The notes: a model not told the origin generated them from the letters alone. Shown: positions 15,438 to 24,417, counted from the stretch's first letter. The stretch: DNA of 61,281 bases from Chryseobacterium gleum (GCA_945872795.1 CAMCAZ010000015.1:1-61281), one strand, 5' to 3'. Numbers and translations are program-made.

Positions 15438-17099
15438 ATGCAACGCCAACTGATCGAATGCGTCCCCAACATCAGCGAGGGACGCGACCGTGCCAAGATC
15501 GATGCCATCGCCGCCGTGGTGGAGACCGTGGAGGGTGTGCGCCTGTTGGACGTTGACCCCGGAAAGGCCACGAACCGGACGGTGATCACCTTCGTGGGTG
15601 AACCTGGTCCTGTGTGCGAAGCGGCATTCCGGTTGATCAAAAAGGCGCAGGAGCTGATCGACATGCGCAGTCACAAGGGCGAGCATCCCCGTTTCGGGGC
15701 CACCGACGTGTGCCCCTTGGTGCCCATCAGCGGCATCAGCATGGAGGAGACCGCCGAGCACGCCCGAAAGCTCGCTGCCCGCGTGGGTGGTGAACTGGGC
15801 ATCCCCGTGTACTGCTACGAAGCGGCCGCCACCGAGGAGAAGCGCCGGAACCTGGCCAACAACCGCAGTGGCGAATACGAGGGCCTTCCGCAGAAACTGA
15901 GCGACCCGGCATGGAGACCCGACTTCGGGCCGGCCGCCTTCTCCGACAGTGTGGCCCGCAGCGGTGCCATCGCCATCGGCGCCCGGAACTTCCTGGTGGC
16001 CTACAACGTCAACCTGAACACTACCAGCACCCGCCGCGCCAACGCCATCGCGTTCGACATCCGTGAGGCGGGTCGAAAGGTGAAGCAAGCCGATGGCAGC
16101 GAGCTGCAGGTGCCCGGCAAACTGAAGAGCGTGAAGGGGATCGGTTGGTTCATCGAGGAGTACGGCATCGCCCAGCTCTCCCTGAACCTGACCGACATCA
16201 CCGTCACGCCCGTCCACATCGCCTTCGATGAGGCCTGCAGGAGCGCGGCCGAACGTGGCATCCGGGTCACGGGCAGTGAGCTCGTGGGGCTCATCCCGAA
16301 GCAGTCCCTCTTGGATGCAGCGGACTTCTACCTGGCCCGCCAGGAGCGGAGCCTGGGGATCCCCGAGCGCGAAAAGATCAAGCTGGCCGTGAAGTCCCTG
16401 GGGCTCGATGACCTGGGTCCCTTCGACCCACAGAAGAAGGTGATCGAATACATGCTCGAGGAGCCCGGAAACGAGCGACTGGTGCGCATGGACCTCAAGC
16501 GGTTCAGCGAGGAGACCGCCAGTGAAAGTCCCGCCCCCGGTGGCGGATCGGTGGCCGCCTATGTGGGTGCACTGGGCGTTTCGCTCGGCACCATGGTGGC
16601 CAACCTCAGCGCGCACAAACGCGGCTGGGACGAGCGCTGGGAGCACTACAGCAACTGGGCCGCGATCGGCGAAAAGCTCCGGAACGAGCTGCTCTTCCTG
16701 GTGGACGAGGACACCCGCGCCTTTGATCGCATCATGACCGCCATGGGCCTGCCCAAGGGCAGCGATACCGAAAAGGCGGCCCGCAAAGCGGCGATGACCG
16801 AGGCCACCAAGGGCGCCATCAACACGCCACTGCGCACCATGCAGGTCTGTGTGGAGAGCATGGCGCTGATGAAGGCCATGGCCGAGAGCGGATCGGCCGC
16901 CAGTGTCAGTGATGCCGGCGTGGGTGCCTTGTGCGCGCGTACCGGTGCCTTGGGCGGCTACCTCAACGTGCGGATCAACTGCGCCGGCCTCGACGATGAG
17001 GCCTTCAAGGCCGATGTGCTGAAGCAGGCCGAGACCCTGCGCGCCCAGGCCGATGCGCTGGAGGCCGAAGTGATGGCCCTCACGCTGGCCAAGGTCTGA
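15438..17099 (+). CDS. ftcD: Bifunctional glutamate formimidoyltransferase / formimidotetrahydrofolate cyclodeaminase
   Basis: A 553-residue fusion enzyme. Residues 1 to ~305 are the formimidoyltransferase (start QLIECVPNISEGRD, HKGEHPRFGATDVCPLVPIS in pieces GEHPRFGATDVCP, and GIGWFIEEYGIAQLSLNL). Residues ~335-545 are the cyclodeaminase (FSEETASESPAPGGGSVAAY). The first moves the formimino group from N-formiminoglutamate to tetrahydrofolate, giving glutamate; the second releases ammonia to form 5,10-methenyl-tetrahydrofolate. Length matches animal FTCD, and such fusions are also known in Bacteroidota. With hutI two genes upstream this gives the last two steps of histidine degradation; hutH and hutU are not in the window. 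Confidence 0.95.
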   Translation: MQRQLIECVPNISEGRDRAKIDAIAAVVETVEGVRLLDVDPGKATNRTVITFVGEPGPVCEAAFRLIKKAQELIDMRSHKGEHPRFGATDVCPLVPISGISMEETAEHARKLAARVGGELGIPVYCYEAAATEEKRRNLANNRSGEYEGLPQKLSDPAWRPDFGPAAFSDSVARSGAIAIGARNFLVAYNVNLNTTSTRRANAIAFDIREAGRKVKQADGSELQVPGKLKSVKGIGWFIEEYGIAQLSLNLTDITVTPVHIAFDEACRSAAERGIRVTGSELVGLIPKQSLLDAADFYLARQERSLGIPEREKIKLAVKSLGLDDLGPFDPQKKVIEYMLEEPGNERLVRMDLKRFSEETASESPAPGGGSVAAYVGALGVSLGTMVANLSAHKRGWDERWEHYSNWAAIGEKLRNELLFLVDEDTRAFDRIMTAMGLPKGSDTEKAARKAAMTEATKGAINTPLRTMQVCVESMALMKAMAESGSAASVSDAGVGALCARTGALGGYLNVRINCAGLDDEAFKADVLKQAETLRAQADALEAEVMALTLAKV

Positions 17100-17269
17100 C
17101 GTGGGCTCAGGGGCGCACAAACGCGCCTCAACGGTTGGTCGGGCACACGTGCGTAGGAGCGCTCTTGGCGGTCCGGGAACACGGCACGGTGGGCAGTTCC
17201 TGAGCCGGCTCACAACATCGCGGAGCTTTGGAGCGTATACTTGGAACAAACGCGTCCAAGGGCGCCACC

Positions 17270-19648
17270 ATGACCGCTAGGCTCACATACCGGCAGTGGG
17301 TCCGAAGGATCCTCTACTTCTTCCCGCTGCAGCTGTTGCTCCTGCATTTCAAGAAGAACCACCTGCTGCTGCTCGTATGGTTGCTGCTCTTCGGGTACAT
17401 CACCCAAGGGCTGGGGGTGAAGTACGGCATCCCCAACCTCTTCCTCTACCCGGAGTACTTCGGGTCCGTGGGCTTCATCTCTTACGCCATCACGGGTTTC
17501 GCGCTGGGCGGCTTCATCACGGCCTTCAACCTGTACACCTACACCATGCACGGGTACCGCTTCCCGTTCATCGCCACCATCGCGCGGCCCTTCCTGAAAT
17601 TCAACGTGAACAACGGCGTGATCCCCGGGCTGTTCATCCTCACCTACCTGATCTGCTCGGCCCGCTTCCAGTACACCAAGGAACTCGTGCCCGCAGGGTC
17701 CATCGCGCTGCACCTCGTGGGCTTCCTCATCGGCATGTTCGTCTTCCTCGCTGTGGCGCTGCTCTACTTCACCCGCACCAACACGGACATCATCAAGCTG
17801 CTGGGCAACGAACCCGATGAATACCGGCCCCAGGAACCCTTGGTGGACATCATCGCCCCCATGCATGATGCGCCGCCCGCAAGACGCCCTGAACGGCGCA
17901 AGGCATACCGCTGGCTGAAGCGTCAGCAGCGCACCGAGAAGTGGCGCGTGGAGACCTACCTAAGCCCGCGGCTCCGCATCATGCTGGCGCGCAGCAGTGC
18001 GCACTATGACCAGGAGATGCTGCGCGACATCCTCTGGCAGAACCACATCAACGGCTCCATCTTCGAACTGGTCCTGATCCTGAGCTTCGTGGCCTTGGGG
18101 GCGTTCAGCGACATCCCCTTCTTCTCCATTCCTGCGGGTGCCAGCGTGTTCCTGTTCCTGACCATGGTACTGATGCTCTTCAGTGCCCTGTTCAGCTGGC
18201 TGCAGGGCTGGACGGGGACCATCGTCATCAGCGTGCTCGTCCTGCTCAACATCCTGAGCCACCACACCGACCGCTTCCTTGCGGATGCCCAGGTCTACGG
18301 CCTGGATTACCGGCCCGCACCCGCTGTTTATGACCAGCCCACCATCCACGCCATGGCAACGGATGATACCCAGGCCCGGACGGATGCCACTGCGGTGCAG
18401 GCCACCCTGGAACGCTGGCGGGAACGGAACGCAGTGCTCACCGGCGCCGATCAAAAGCCCATGATGGTGATCATCAACACCAGTGGTGGTGGCCTGCGCG
18501 CCATGCTCTGGACGATGCACTGCCTGCAGGAGGTCGACAGCCTGTTGGAGGGAAGCCTGATGCAGCGGTCCACCTTGATGACCGGCTCCTCGGGCGGACT
18601 GATCGGGGCCGCCTACTTCCGTCAGCTCTACCTGGCCGATGAGGCGCAGGGCACCCGCATGCGCCATGAACCCGCAGTGCTGCAGGAGGTGGCGGGTGAT
18701 ATGCTGAACAACCTCACCTTCAGCTTCGTGACGAACGACATGTTCGTGCGCTACCGCAAGGTGCGTGATGGCGAATTGACCTATACCCGAGATCGCGGGA
18801 AGACCTTCGAGGAGCGCCTCAACGCCAACACACGCGGGCTGCTGGACGTGCGCCTGAACGACCTGGCCGGGCCGGAACGTGAGGGTCGTGTGCCCCACCT
18901 GGTGATCAGCCCCACTTCCATCAACGATGGCCGGCGCGTGGTAATCGCCTCCCGCCCCATGAGCTTCCTTACCCACATCACCCCGGCCCGGTCCACCATC
19001 AGTGCCGGACAGCCCGAAGCCATCGAATTCCAGCGCCTCTTTGCGGCCCACGACCCCGGCAACCTGAAGCTCACCAGCGCGCTGCGGATGAACGCCTCCT
19101 TCCCCTACATCACCCCGATGGTGACGCTGCCCAGCGAGCCGCCCATGCGCGTGATGGATGCCGGCGTGCGCGACAACTACGGGTACCGCACCACCCTCGA
19201 TTTCCTCTACACCTTCCGCGACTGGATCGCCTCGAACACCGGCGGCGTAGTGATCCTGCAACTGCGCGACACGCAGAAGGAACTGGCGGTCCACCCCAGC
19301 AGCGGGTCGCTCTTCGGCCGCTTCTTCGATCCGGTGGGCAGTGTCTATGACAACTTCGTGCGGGTGCAGGACCAGGACTATGACCTGATGCTGAAACAGG
19401 CGAGCGGCTGGATGCCGGTACCGATGGAGGTGATCGACCTGCAACTCCGGCATAGCGATGAGGAACAGATCAGCCTCAGCTGGCACCTCACCGCATTGGA
19501 ACGTGCCCGGGTGCTACGCAGCCTTTCCTCACCCGAGAACAAGGCCGCCCTATTACGCGTCCAGGAGGTCCTTCAGCTCAGGCCGGGGTCGCCCGTCCAC
19601 GATGGTATTCCACCAGTCCTGGCAGCGGATCCCGCTCCACGACCGTAA
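17270..19648 (+). CDS. Membrane-anchored patatin-like phospholipase
   Basis: A 792-residue protein. Residues ~1-200 and ~245-340 contain several membrane segments (LLLLVWLLLFGYITQGLG, FGSVGFISYAITGFALGGF, FLIGMFVFLAVALLYF, and a second cluster near nt 18060-18250). The patatin domain starts near residue 395: oxyanion-hole GGGLRAM, nucleophile elbow TGSSGGLIG and the dyad Asp in VMDAGVRDNYG. The usual DGG/DGA motif is DAG here. It should hydrolyse acyl chains of membrane lipids. A TTG at 17228 is in frame, but the ATG at 17270 fits the hydrophilic N-terminus better. The last 71 bp overlap the convergent kinase gene. Confidence 0.83.
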   Translation: MTARLTYRQWVRRILYFFPLQLLLLHFKKNHLLLLVWLLLFGYITQGLGVKYGIPNLFLYPEYFGSVGFISYAITGFALGGFITAFNLYTYTMHGYRFPFIATIARPFLKFNVNNGVIPGLFILTYLICSARFQYTKELVPAGSIALHLVGFLIGMFVFLAVALLYFTRTNTDIIKLLGNEPDEYRPQEPLVDIIAPMHDAPPARRPERRKAYRWLKRQQRTEKWRVETYLSPRLRIMLARSSAHYDQEMLRDILWQNHINGSIFELVLILSFVALGAFSDIPFFSIPAGASVFLFLTMVLMLFSALFSWLQGWTGTIVISVLVLLNILSHHTDRFLADAQVYGLDYRPAPAVYDQPTIHAMATDDTQARTDATAVQATLERWRERNAVLTGADQKPMMVIINTSGGGLRAMLWTMHCLQEVDSLLEGSLMQRSTLMTGSSGGLIGAAYFRQLYLADEAQGTRMRHEPAVLQEVAGDMLNNLTFSFVTNDMFVRYRKVRDGELTYTRDRGKTFEERLNANTRGLLDVRLNDLAGPEREGRVPHLVISPTSINDGRRVVIASRPMSFLTHITPARSTISAGQPEAIEFQRLFAAHDPGNLKLTSALRMNASFPYITPMVTLPSEPPMRVMDAGVRDNYGYRTTLDFLYTFRDWIASNTGGVVILQLRDTQKELAVHPSSGSLFGRFFDPVGSVYDNFVRVQDQDYDLMLKQASGWMPVPMEVIDLQLRHSDEEQISLSWHLTALERARVLRSLSSPENKAALLRVQEVLQLRPGSPVHDGIPPVLAADPAPRP

Positions 19649-20459
19649 GGGTCATCCCCCGATCGAGCAGGCATTCCGCCAGCAGCTCCTTGAAGCCCCA
19701 GGCCACGGATCCGGTGGCACGCACCTCCTCCCGCTGTTCAGGAGGGAAGAAGTTCACCAGGAGCTCGGCCATGGCATGGAAGCGCGACAGGATCAGGTCG
19801 CGCACGTAGCGCTGTTCCACATGGGGTGCCAGCAGTGCCGTGTAGGACGCCAGTGCGCGCGAGGGGAACGGTGAGCGATAGACCCGATCGATGACCTCGG
19901 CCAGGGCTGGACCATCAGGACCGAACAGCGCGGCATGGACCTCTTCCGGGATCCGGCGATAGAAGGCATCCTGCAATAGTGCCCGACCGATGTCGGCACC
20001 GCTGCCTTCATCGCCCAGCACATAGCCCAGGGAAGGCATGGGCTGCGTCAGCTGACGGCCATCAAAGTGCCCGGCGTTCATCCCGGTGCCCAGGATCAGG
20101 ACCAGGCTCGGCGAGCTTCCACAAAGACCCAGCGCAGCGCCTCGGATATCCGTCTGGACATCCATGAGCGCAGCGGGCCACAAGGGCCGCAACGTGGCCT
20201 CCATCCGTTCTCGCCGGTCGAGCGAACCACAGCCCGCACCGTAAAGGACCACGTGGGCCGCGTGAAGAGCTGGCGGACAATGATCGGCCAGGTAGGTCCC
20301 GACGACGGCGGCGAAGGCCTCCCCATCACCGGATACCGGATTGAACCCGGGCACCCGGTCGCCCTTGAGCGGAAGCATCACGGTCGATCCGTCCGGTGCC
20401 AGAAAGGCCCAGCGCGAAGAACTGCCGCCAATTTCACCGATCAGGGTTCCGCCGTCCAT
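19578..20459 (-). CDS. BadF/BadG/BcrA/BcrD-type ATPase, N-acetylglucosamine kinase-like
   Basis: A 293-residue cytosolic protein of the actin-like ATPase superfamily. The N-terminal phosphate-1 loop reads GEIGGSSSRWAFL. The middle motif LILGTGMNAGHFDG and GYVLGDEGSGADIGR are typical of Bacteroidota GlcNAc-kinase-like BadF proteins. The likely reaction is ATP-dependent phosphorylation of an amino sugar, perhaps from cell-wall turnover, but substrate is not visible. The gene converges on the patatin gene and their 3' ends overlap by 71 bp in antisense. TACCTTGC just upstream of the ATG is a partial -7 box. Upstream on the same strand there is 27 bp to the LuxR-type gene stop. Confidence 0.78.
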   Translation of the reverse strand: MDGGTLIGEIGGSSSRWAFLAPDGSTVMLPLKGDRVPGFNPVSGDGEAFAAVVGTYLADHCPPALHAAHVVLYGAGCGSLDRRERMEATLRPLWPAALMDVQTDIRGAALGLCGSSPSLVLILGTGMNAGHFDGRQLTQPMPSLGYVLGDEGSGADIGRALLQDAFYRRIPEEVHAALFGPDGPALAEVIDRVYRSPFPSRALASYTALLAPHVEQRYVRDLILSRFHAMAELLVNFFPPEQREEVRATGSVAWGFKELLAECLLDRGMTLTVVERDPLPGLVEYHRGRATPA

Positions 20460-20486
20460 GCAGGCAAGGTAGCCAGCGGTTGCGCA

Positions 20487-21167
20487 TCAGGCCGAGCGCT
20501 CGAAGAGGTATCGGTTGGGACTTACCAACCCGTTCTTCACAGCGTACATCACCACGGCAGCGGTGTTGTTCACCCCCAGTTTCTGCATGACATTGCGCCG
20601 ATGGGTGTTCACCGTATGGGCGCTCAGGTTCAACTGGTCGGCGATGCGTGTGTAGGAAAGTCCCTCGGCGATCAGCTGCACGACCTCGCACTCGCGATCG
20701 CTCAGCGTCACCGGCGCGCAGCTCAACGGCTCCATCAGGAACTGCTCCACATTGAAGTTGGACCGGCGCAACGATTCGAGGATCTTGCCGCAGAAGAACT
20801 TCTCACCATCGGCCGTCTGCAGCACGGCATCGATGATCTCGGCCACATCACAATCCTTCTTGATGTAGCTGGTGACACCACTGCGGATGGCGCTCATCAA
20901 GGCCACGGAAGAGGGGTCGGGAGTGATGGCCACGAAGCGCGTCCGTTTCGAACGCTTGATTCCGTCACGGATGACCCGCGCGTGGAAACCCTCGGCGGTG
21001 TGGTCCAACAACACCACATCGGGATGATGCCGGACCAGCAGGGCCTGCAGTTCGATCGGATCACGCGCCACACCCACCACCTCGATGCGGTCCACACCGG
21101 CAAAAATGGCCTGAAGGCCGATGATCGCCAGTTCGCTGTGGTCCGCAATGATCGTTCTAACTCCCAT
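20487..21167 (-). CDS. LuxR-type DNA-binding response regulator
   Basis: A 226-residue regulator. Residues 1-~125 form a receiver domain with the phosphorylatable Asp55 in VVLLDHT and Lys in SYIKKDCD. Residues ~155-220 form a LuxR/FixJ helix-turn-helix (LSDRECEVVQLIAEGLSYTRIADQLNLS in pieces LSDRECEVVQLIAEGL and SAHTVNTHRRNVMQKLGVNN). It should activate or repress transcription in response to a sensor kinase, but none is adjacent. The acidic pocket is reduced: only one Asp precedes Ser in IIADHSE, so phosphorylation may be weak. The ATG at 21167 begins the receiver fold; an in-frame ATG at 21200 adds 11 residues that do not belong to it. Confidence 0.85.
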   Translation of the reverse strand: MGVRTIIADHSELAIIGLQAIFAGVDRIEVVGVARDPIELQALLVRHHPDVVLLDHTAEGFHARVIRDGIKRSKRTRFVAITPDPSSVALMSAIRSGVTSYIKKDCDVAEIIDAVLQTADGEKFFCGKILESLRRSNFNVEQFLMEPLSCAPVTLSDRECEVVQLIAEGLSYTRIADQLNLSAHTVNTHRRNVMQKLGVNNTAAVVMYAVKNGLVSPNRYLFERSA

Positions 21168-21197
21168 ATCCCTATTTGGAATGAATCCAGATAAGGA

Positions 21198-21205
21198 CAA
21201 AGGTA
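21198..21205 (-). promoter_or_regulatory. Bacteroidetes-type -7 box for the LuxR-type regulator
   Basis: On the minus strand the sequence reads TACCTTTG, an exact TAnnTTTG match, 31-38 nt upstream of the ATG at 21167. It lies in the gap between this gene and rnz, so the regulator has its own promoter. Confidence 0.5.
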
Positions 21206-21227
21206 CCTGAGCATGGGGATCCGGCCA

Positions 21228-22169
21228 TCATAAGTTGTCCACCGCCTTACGTTCAGGAATGACGTACACCCGGCCATCACTGCTGGCCCGGGTGTTCGCA
21301 AAGATCGCTGTGGCCTCGGCCAGCAATTGCGCTTCATCCTTGTAGCGTGAACTGAAGTGTCCCAACAACAAGGCCTGGACGCTGGCATCGGCGGCAATCC
21401 GGGCCGCTTGGGCCGCCGTGGAATGCATGGTCTCCTTGGCACGGGCCGCCATGGGCTGGGTGAACGTGGCTTCGTGGTAGAGCAGGTCCACCCCCTGCAG
21501 ATGGGGGATCAGCGCCGGTTCGTAGGCCGTGTCGCTGCAATAGGCGTATCGCCTGGGCAGTGGCGGGTCCAGTGTCAGGTCGGCATTGCGATGCACGGTG
21601 CCATCGGGCAGTGCGAGGTCCTCCCCCTGCTTCACCGCCAGGCGTTTGAAGTGCGGGATCAAGGGCAGCCTGTCCAGTCGCAGACTGCGCAGCGCAGGTG
21701 TTTCCTTGAACACGAAGCCGGTGCAGGGGATCCGGTGTTTGAGGGCCAGCAGCACGACCTCGGCATGTGCATCGCGGTGCACCACCACCCCGCTCTCCGG
21801 CACCAGCGCGTGGAACACCAGGGAATAGCGCAGGTAGGTGGTGGAGGCCCGCAGTTGCAGATCGATGATCTCCTTGAGCATGGCCGGTCCGTACACATGC
21901 AGTTCCTGTTGCCGGCCCATCAGGTGCATGGAGCTGATGAGGCCTTGCAGACCGAGGTAGTGGTCGCCGTGGAGGTGACTGATGAAAATGTGGCCGATGC
22001 GGAGGAAGTTGATGCCGGCCGCACGCAGACGTTCCTGGGTGCCTTCGCCACAGTCCACGAGGTATAGGGCCTCGTGAACGTTGATGAGCTGCGACGTGGG
22101 ATAACGTCCACGGGCGGGTAGGGCGGCACCCGTGCCCAGGGTCATCACCTCAAATCGTCGGTTGCTCAT
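21228..22169 (-). CDS. rnz: Ribonuclease Z
   Basis: A 313-residue metallo-beta-lactamase-fold endonuclease that matures tRNA 3' ends. Seen: the family N-terminus VMTLGTGAALPARGRYPTSQ (20 residues), CGEGTQERLR, the zinc motif FISHLHGDHYLGLQG, the conserved YCSDTAY with its metal-binding Asp, and YHEATF and LLGHFSSRY near the C-terminus, as in RNase Z. Length matches the short bacterial form. It lies downstream of a T9SS protein and STAS gene on the same strand, but a rho-independent terminator at 22184-22216 separates it from them. pyrB and pyrR lie further upstream. Confidence 0.93.
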   Translation of the reverse strand: MSNRRFEVMTLGTGAALPARGRYPTSQLINVHEALYLVDCGEGTQERLRAAGINFLRIGHIFISHLHGDHYLGLQGLISSMHLMGRQQELHVYGPAMLKEIIDLQLRASTTYLRYSLVFHALVPESGVVVHRDAHAEVVLLALKHRIPCTGFVFKETPALRSLRLDRLPLIPHFKRLAVKQGEDLALPDGTVHRNADLTLDPPLPRRYAYCSDTAYEPALIPHLQGVDLLYHEATFTQPMAARAKETMHSTAAQAARIAADASVQALLLGHFSSRYKDEAQLLAEATAIFANTRASSDGRVYVIPERKAVDNL

Positions 22170-22183
22170 CTCAGGAACGAAAA

Positions 22184-22216
22184 ACCCCCACCCTGGTATG
22201 AACGCAGGATGGGGGT
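22184..22216 (-). terminator. Rho-independent terminator after the T9SS protein gene
   Basis: On the minus strand a 12-bp stem, ACCCCCATCCTG pairing with CAGGGTGGGGGT (one mismatch), is followed by a run of five T. It lies 23 nt past the stop of the 22239-23000 gene and ends transcription before rnz. Confidence 0.85.
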
Positions 22217-22238
22217 CTGATGATCGTGTCGAGCCGGT

Positions 22239-23000
22239 TCAGCGATGGATGACCATGCGACCGGTCTGGGTCTTCTTGCCCGATGCCAGTTTGTAGATGT
22301 ACACGCCTTCGGACAACGACTGCCCGTCGAACGGCACCTTGTTGACACCGGCCTTGCCTTGGATGCTTCGGTTCCACATCTCCTCGCCCAGGAGGTTGAA
22401 GACACGGAGCTCGACCACACCGCTGCGATCCAGTTCGAACTCGAACGAGGTGCGCACCGCGAAGGGGTTCGGCACGGTACGGACGGAACCCAAGCTCGTC
22501 AGCTCGGGACCTTCGATGCTGGTGGTATTGTCGGTGATGACGATCTGGTATCCACCGAAGGTGTAAGGCACCGAAAGGACGTTGCCGAAGATGGAACTGT
22601 GCGCGAGCACGTTCAGCACCAAGGGGAAGGTCCCCGTTTCGGTGGGCGTGCCGGTGATCACCCCGCAGCCCAGCTGGCCGGTGATGTAGGTGCAGGCTGC
22701 CGGGGTCTGTGAGTTGCAGGCAACCGAAAGACCCAAGGGCAATCCGGTGATGCCGACGAATCCCACGGAGTCGATCACCAGACCGGCGAACTGCGGATCC
22801 ACCAGACCGGCGTCGGACGGAACGATGAGGTTCAGGATCTGCTCGTAAGGGATGCCGATCATACCCGCTGAGAAATTCTCGGTGGTATCCGGCCACACAC
22901 CGAAGACGCTATCGGCGTATAGGGGATCGGGGGTGCAAGGCTGTGCGAGTGCGATGGACGACGCAGCAGCAAAAAAGAGCGAGAGTAGGAGTTGTTTCAT
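22239..23000 (-). CDS. T9SS type A sorting domain-containing secreted protein
   Basis: A 253-residue protein with a signal peptide (KQLLLSLFFAAASSIALAQ) and a C-terminal T9SS type A domain (VPNPFAVRTSFEFEL ... VYIYKLASGKKTQTGRMVIHR, ~75 residues). The middle ~150 residues contain paired cysteines and a putative-Ig-like segment (GVITGTPTETGTFPLVLNVLA) seen in many Bacteroidota surface proteins. No catalytic motif is visible, so function is unknown. The gene starts 6 bp after the STAS gene stop, so both probably share one transcript that ends at the terminator at 22184-22216. Confidence 0.8.
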   Translation of the reverse strand: MKQLLLSLFFAAASSIALAQPCTPDPLYADSVFGVWPDTTENFSAGMIGIPYEQILNLIVPSDAGLVDPQFAGLVIDSVGFVGITGLPLGLSVACNSQTPAACTYITGQLGCGVITGTPTETGTFPLVLNVLAHSSIFGNVLSVPYTFGGYQIVITDNTTSIEGPELTSLGSVRTVPNPFAVRTSFEFELDRSGVVELRVFNLLGEEMWNRSIQGKAGVNKVPFDGQSLSEGVYIYKLASGKKTQTGRMVIHR

Positions 23001-23006
23001 ATGCGC

Positions 23007-23381
23007 TTAGTTATCCTTGTTGATATCCTTCTCGATCTCCTCCATGTAGAGCAGGTCGATGCCTTCGGAAGCGGTCGGGGTGATGGAGAGCACCGTCTCC
23101 AGCTGAGAGATCTGTACCAGCTTCTGCACAGGCTCCTGCAGACCGCATACCACCAAGCTGCCGTTGACACTTTTGCATAGGCGGTTGGCCACCAACAGGG
23201 CGCTGAGGCCGGAAGAATCGCAGTAGCGGGTATTGGTCAGGTCCATGAGCACGTTGCGTACACCTGTCTTGTTCAGGTACACCAGCTCACTTTTCAGTTC
23301 CGGGGCACACGTGGTATCCAGCTTTTCGACATTACTGGTGACAAGCGTGTAGCGGCCTTTGTCCTCAATGGTGAAATTCAT
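23007..23381 (-). CDS. STAS domain anti-sigma-factor antagonist-like protein
   Basis: A 124-residue single STAS domain, similar in size to SpoIIAA/RsbV. The phosphorylation loop is seen in YCDSSGLSALLVANR near residues 57-71, with the conserved Ser after Asp. Such proteins switch partner anti-sigma kinases or other signalling complexes. No RsbW-type kinase, PP2C phosphatase or sigma factor is nearby, so the partner is unknown. The ATG at 23381 begins the domain (NFTIEDKGRYTLV); the in-frame ATG at 23402 would fall on the promoter box. STAS next to rnz and pyrB is an arrangement I recall from other Bacteroidota. Confidence 0.85.
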   Translation of the reverse strand: MNFTIEDKGRYTLVTSNVEKLDTTCAPELKSELVYLNKTGVRNVLMDLTNTRYCDSSGLSALLVANRLCKSVNGSLVVCGLQEPVQKLVQISQLETVLSITPTASEGIDLLYMEEIEKDINKDN

Positions 23382-23399
23382 GATGCGTTGGCTTCCGGT

Positions 23400-23407
23400 C
23401 AAAGATA
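23400..23407 (-). promoter_or_regulatory. Bacteroidetes-type -7 box for the STAS gene
   Basis: Minus-strand TATCTTTG matches TAnnTTTG exactly and ends 18 nt before the ATG at 23381. It also argues against an upstream start at 23402. Confidence 0.55.
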
Positions 23408-23451
23408 ATCAGCTATGGATACGCCCGACAGACCCCACCACTTCCCTTGTT

Positions 23452-24417
23452 TCAAACAGACTGCCGTGGGATCCGGGCGGCAAGAAGGTACAGCACGGCC
23501 ATGCGGATGGCCACTCCGTTCTCCACCTGGTCGAGGATGATGCTGTTGGCGTGGTCGGCCACTTCGCTGCTCACCTCCACCCCGCGGTTGATCGGCCCCG
23601 GATGCATGATCACCACGTCCTTCCCGACCCTGCGATAGCGCTCCAGGTCAAGCCCATAGAGCATGGCGTACTCCCTCAAACTGGGGAAATTGGCGATCCC
23701 GTCCCCCCCCTGCCGCTCCAGCTGGATGCGCAGCATGTTGACCACATCGCACCACATCAGGGCCTTGTCCAGGTCGTGCTCCACCTTCACCCCCAGGCTG
23801 GTGATGTACCGCGGCATCAGGGTGGTGGGCCCGGAAAGCATCACCTCGGCTCCCAGCTTCTGAAGGCACAGGATGTTGCTCAAGGCCACCCGGCTGTGCA
23901 GGATATCGCCCACGATCAGCACCTTCACGCCTTTCACACGGCCCAGCTTCTCGCGGATGCTGTAGGCGTCCAGCAGGGCCTGTGTGGGATGCTCATGGGT
24001 ACCATCACCGGCGTTGACGATGCGGGCATCCACATGGCGGCTCAGGAAGACGGCTGCTCCCGGATCGGGATGGCGCATCACCACCATGTCCACCTTCATC
24101 GCCAGGATGTTGTTCACCGTATCCACCAAGGTCTCGCCCTTGCTGACGCTGGATCCCGATGAAGCGAAATTGACCACGTCAGCGCTCAGGCGGCGCTCGG
24201 CCAGCTCGAAGCTGACGCGGGTGCGGGTGCTGCTCTCGAAGAAGAGGTTGGCGATGGTGATGTCGCGCAACGAGGGCACCTTCTTGATCGGCCGGTTGAT
24301 CACTTCCTTGAAGCCATCGGCCGTGCGGAACACCAGGTCGATATCGCCCGGGGTGAGGTCGCCGATGCCCAGCAGATGCTCGGTGCTCAGTTGATCGCTC
24401 TGTGCCGCAGTGCTCAT
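23452..24417 (-). CDS. pyrB: Aspartate carbamoyltransferase, catalytic subunit
   Basis: A 321-residue enzyme that condenses carbamoyl phosphate with aspartate, the first committed step of pyrimidine synthesis. The carbamoyl-phosphate loop STRTRVSFELAERRL, the region SSVSKGETLVDT, the aspartate-site segment HPTQALLDAYSI and MHPGPINRGVE are all present. The start at 24417 overlaps the pyrR stop by 4 bp (ATGA), indicating translational coupling; an in-frame start 90 bp earlier would lie inside pyrR. No pyrI regulatory subunit gene is present, as usual in this phylum. Confidence 0.95.
   Translation of the reverse strand: MSTAAQSDQLSTEHLLGIGDLTPGDIDLVFRTADGFKEVINRPIKKVPSLRDITIANLFFESSTRTRVSFELAERRLSADVVNFASSGSSVSKGETLVDTVNNILAMKVDMVVMRHPDPGAAVFLSRHVDARIVNAGDGTHEHPTQALLDAYSIREKLGRVKGVKVLIVGDILHSRVALSNILCLQKLGAEVMLSGPTTLMPRYITSLGVKVEHDLDKALMWCDVVNMLRIQLERQGGDGIANFPSLREYAMLYGLDLERYRRVGKDVVIMHPGPINRGVEVSSEVADHANSIILDQVENGVAIRMAVLYLLAARIPRQSV

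Noticed and set aside
15423-17249. Minus-strand 608-codon open frame opposite ftcD
   Set aside because: Antisense shadow of ftcD, which has two complete enzyme domains; the shadow has no recognisable family.
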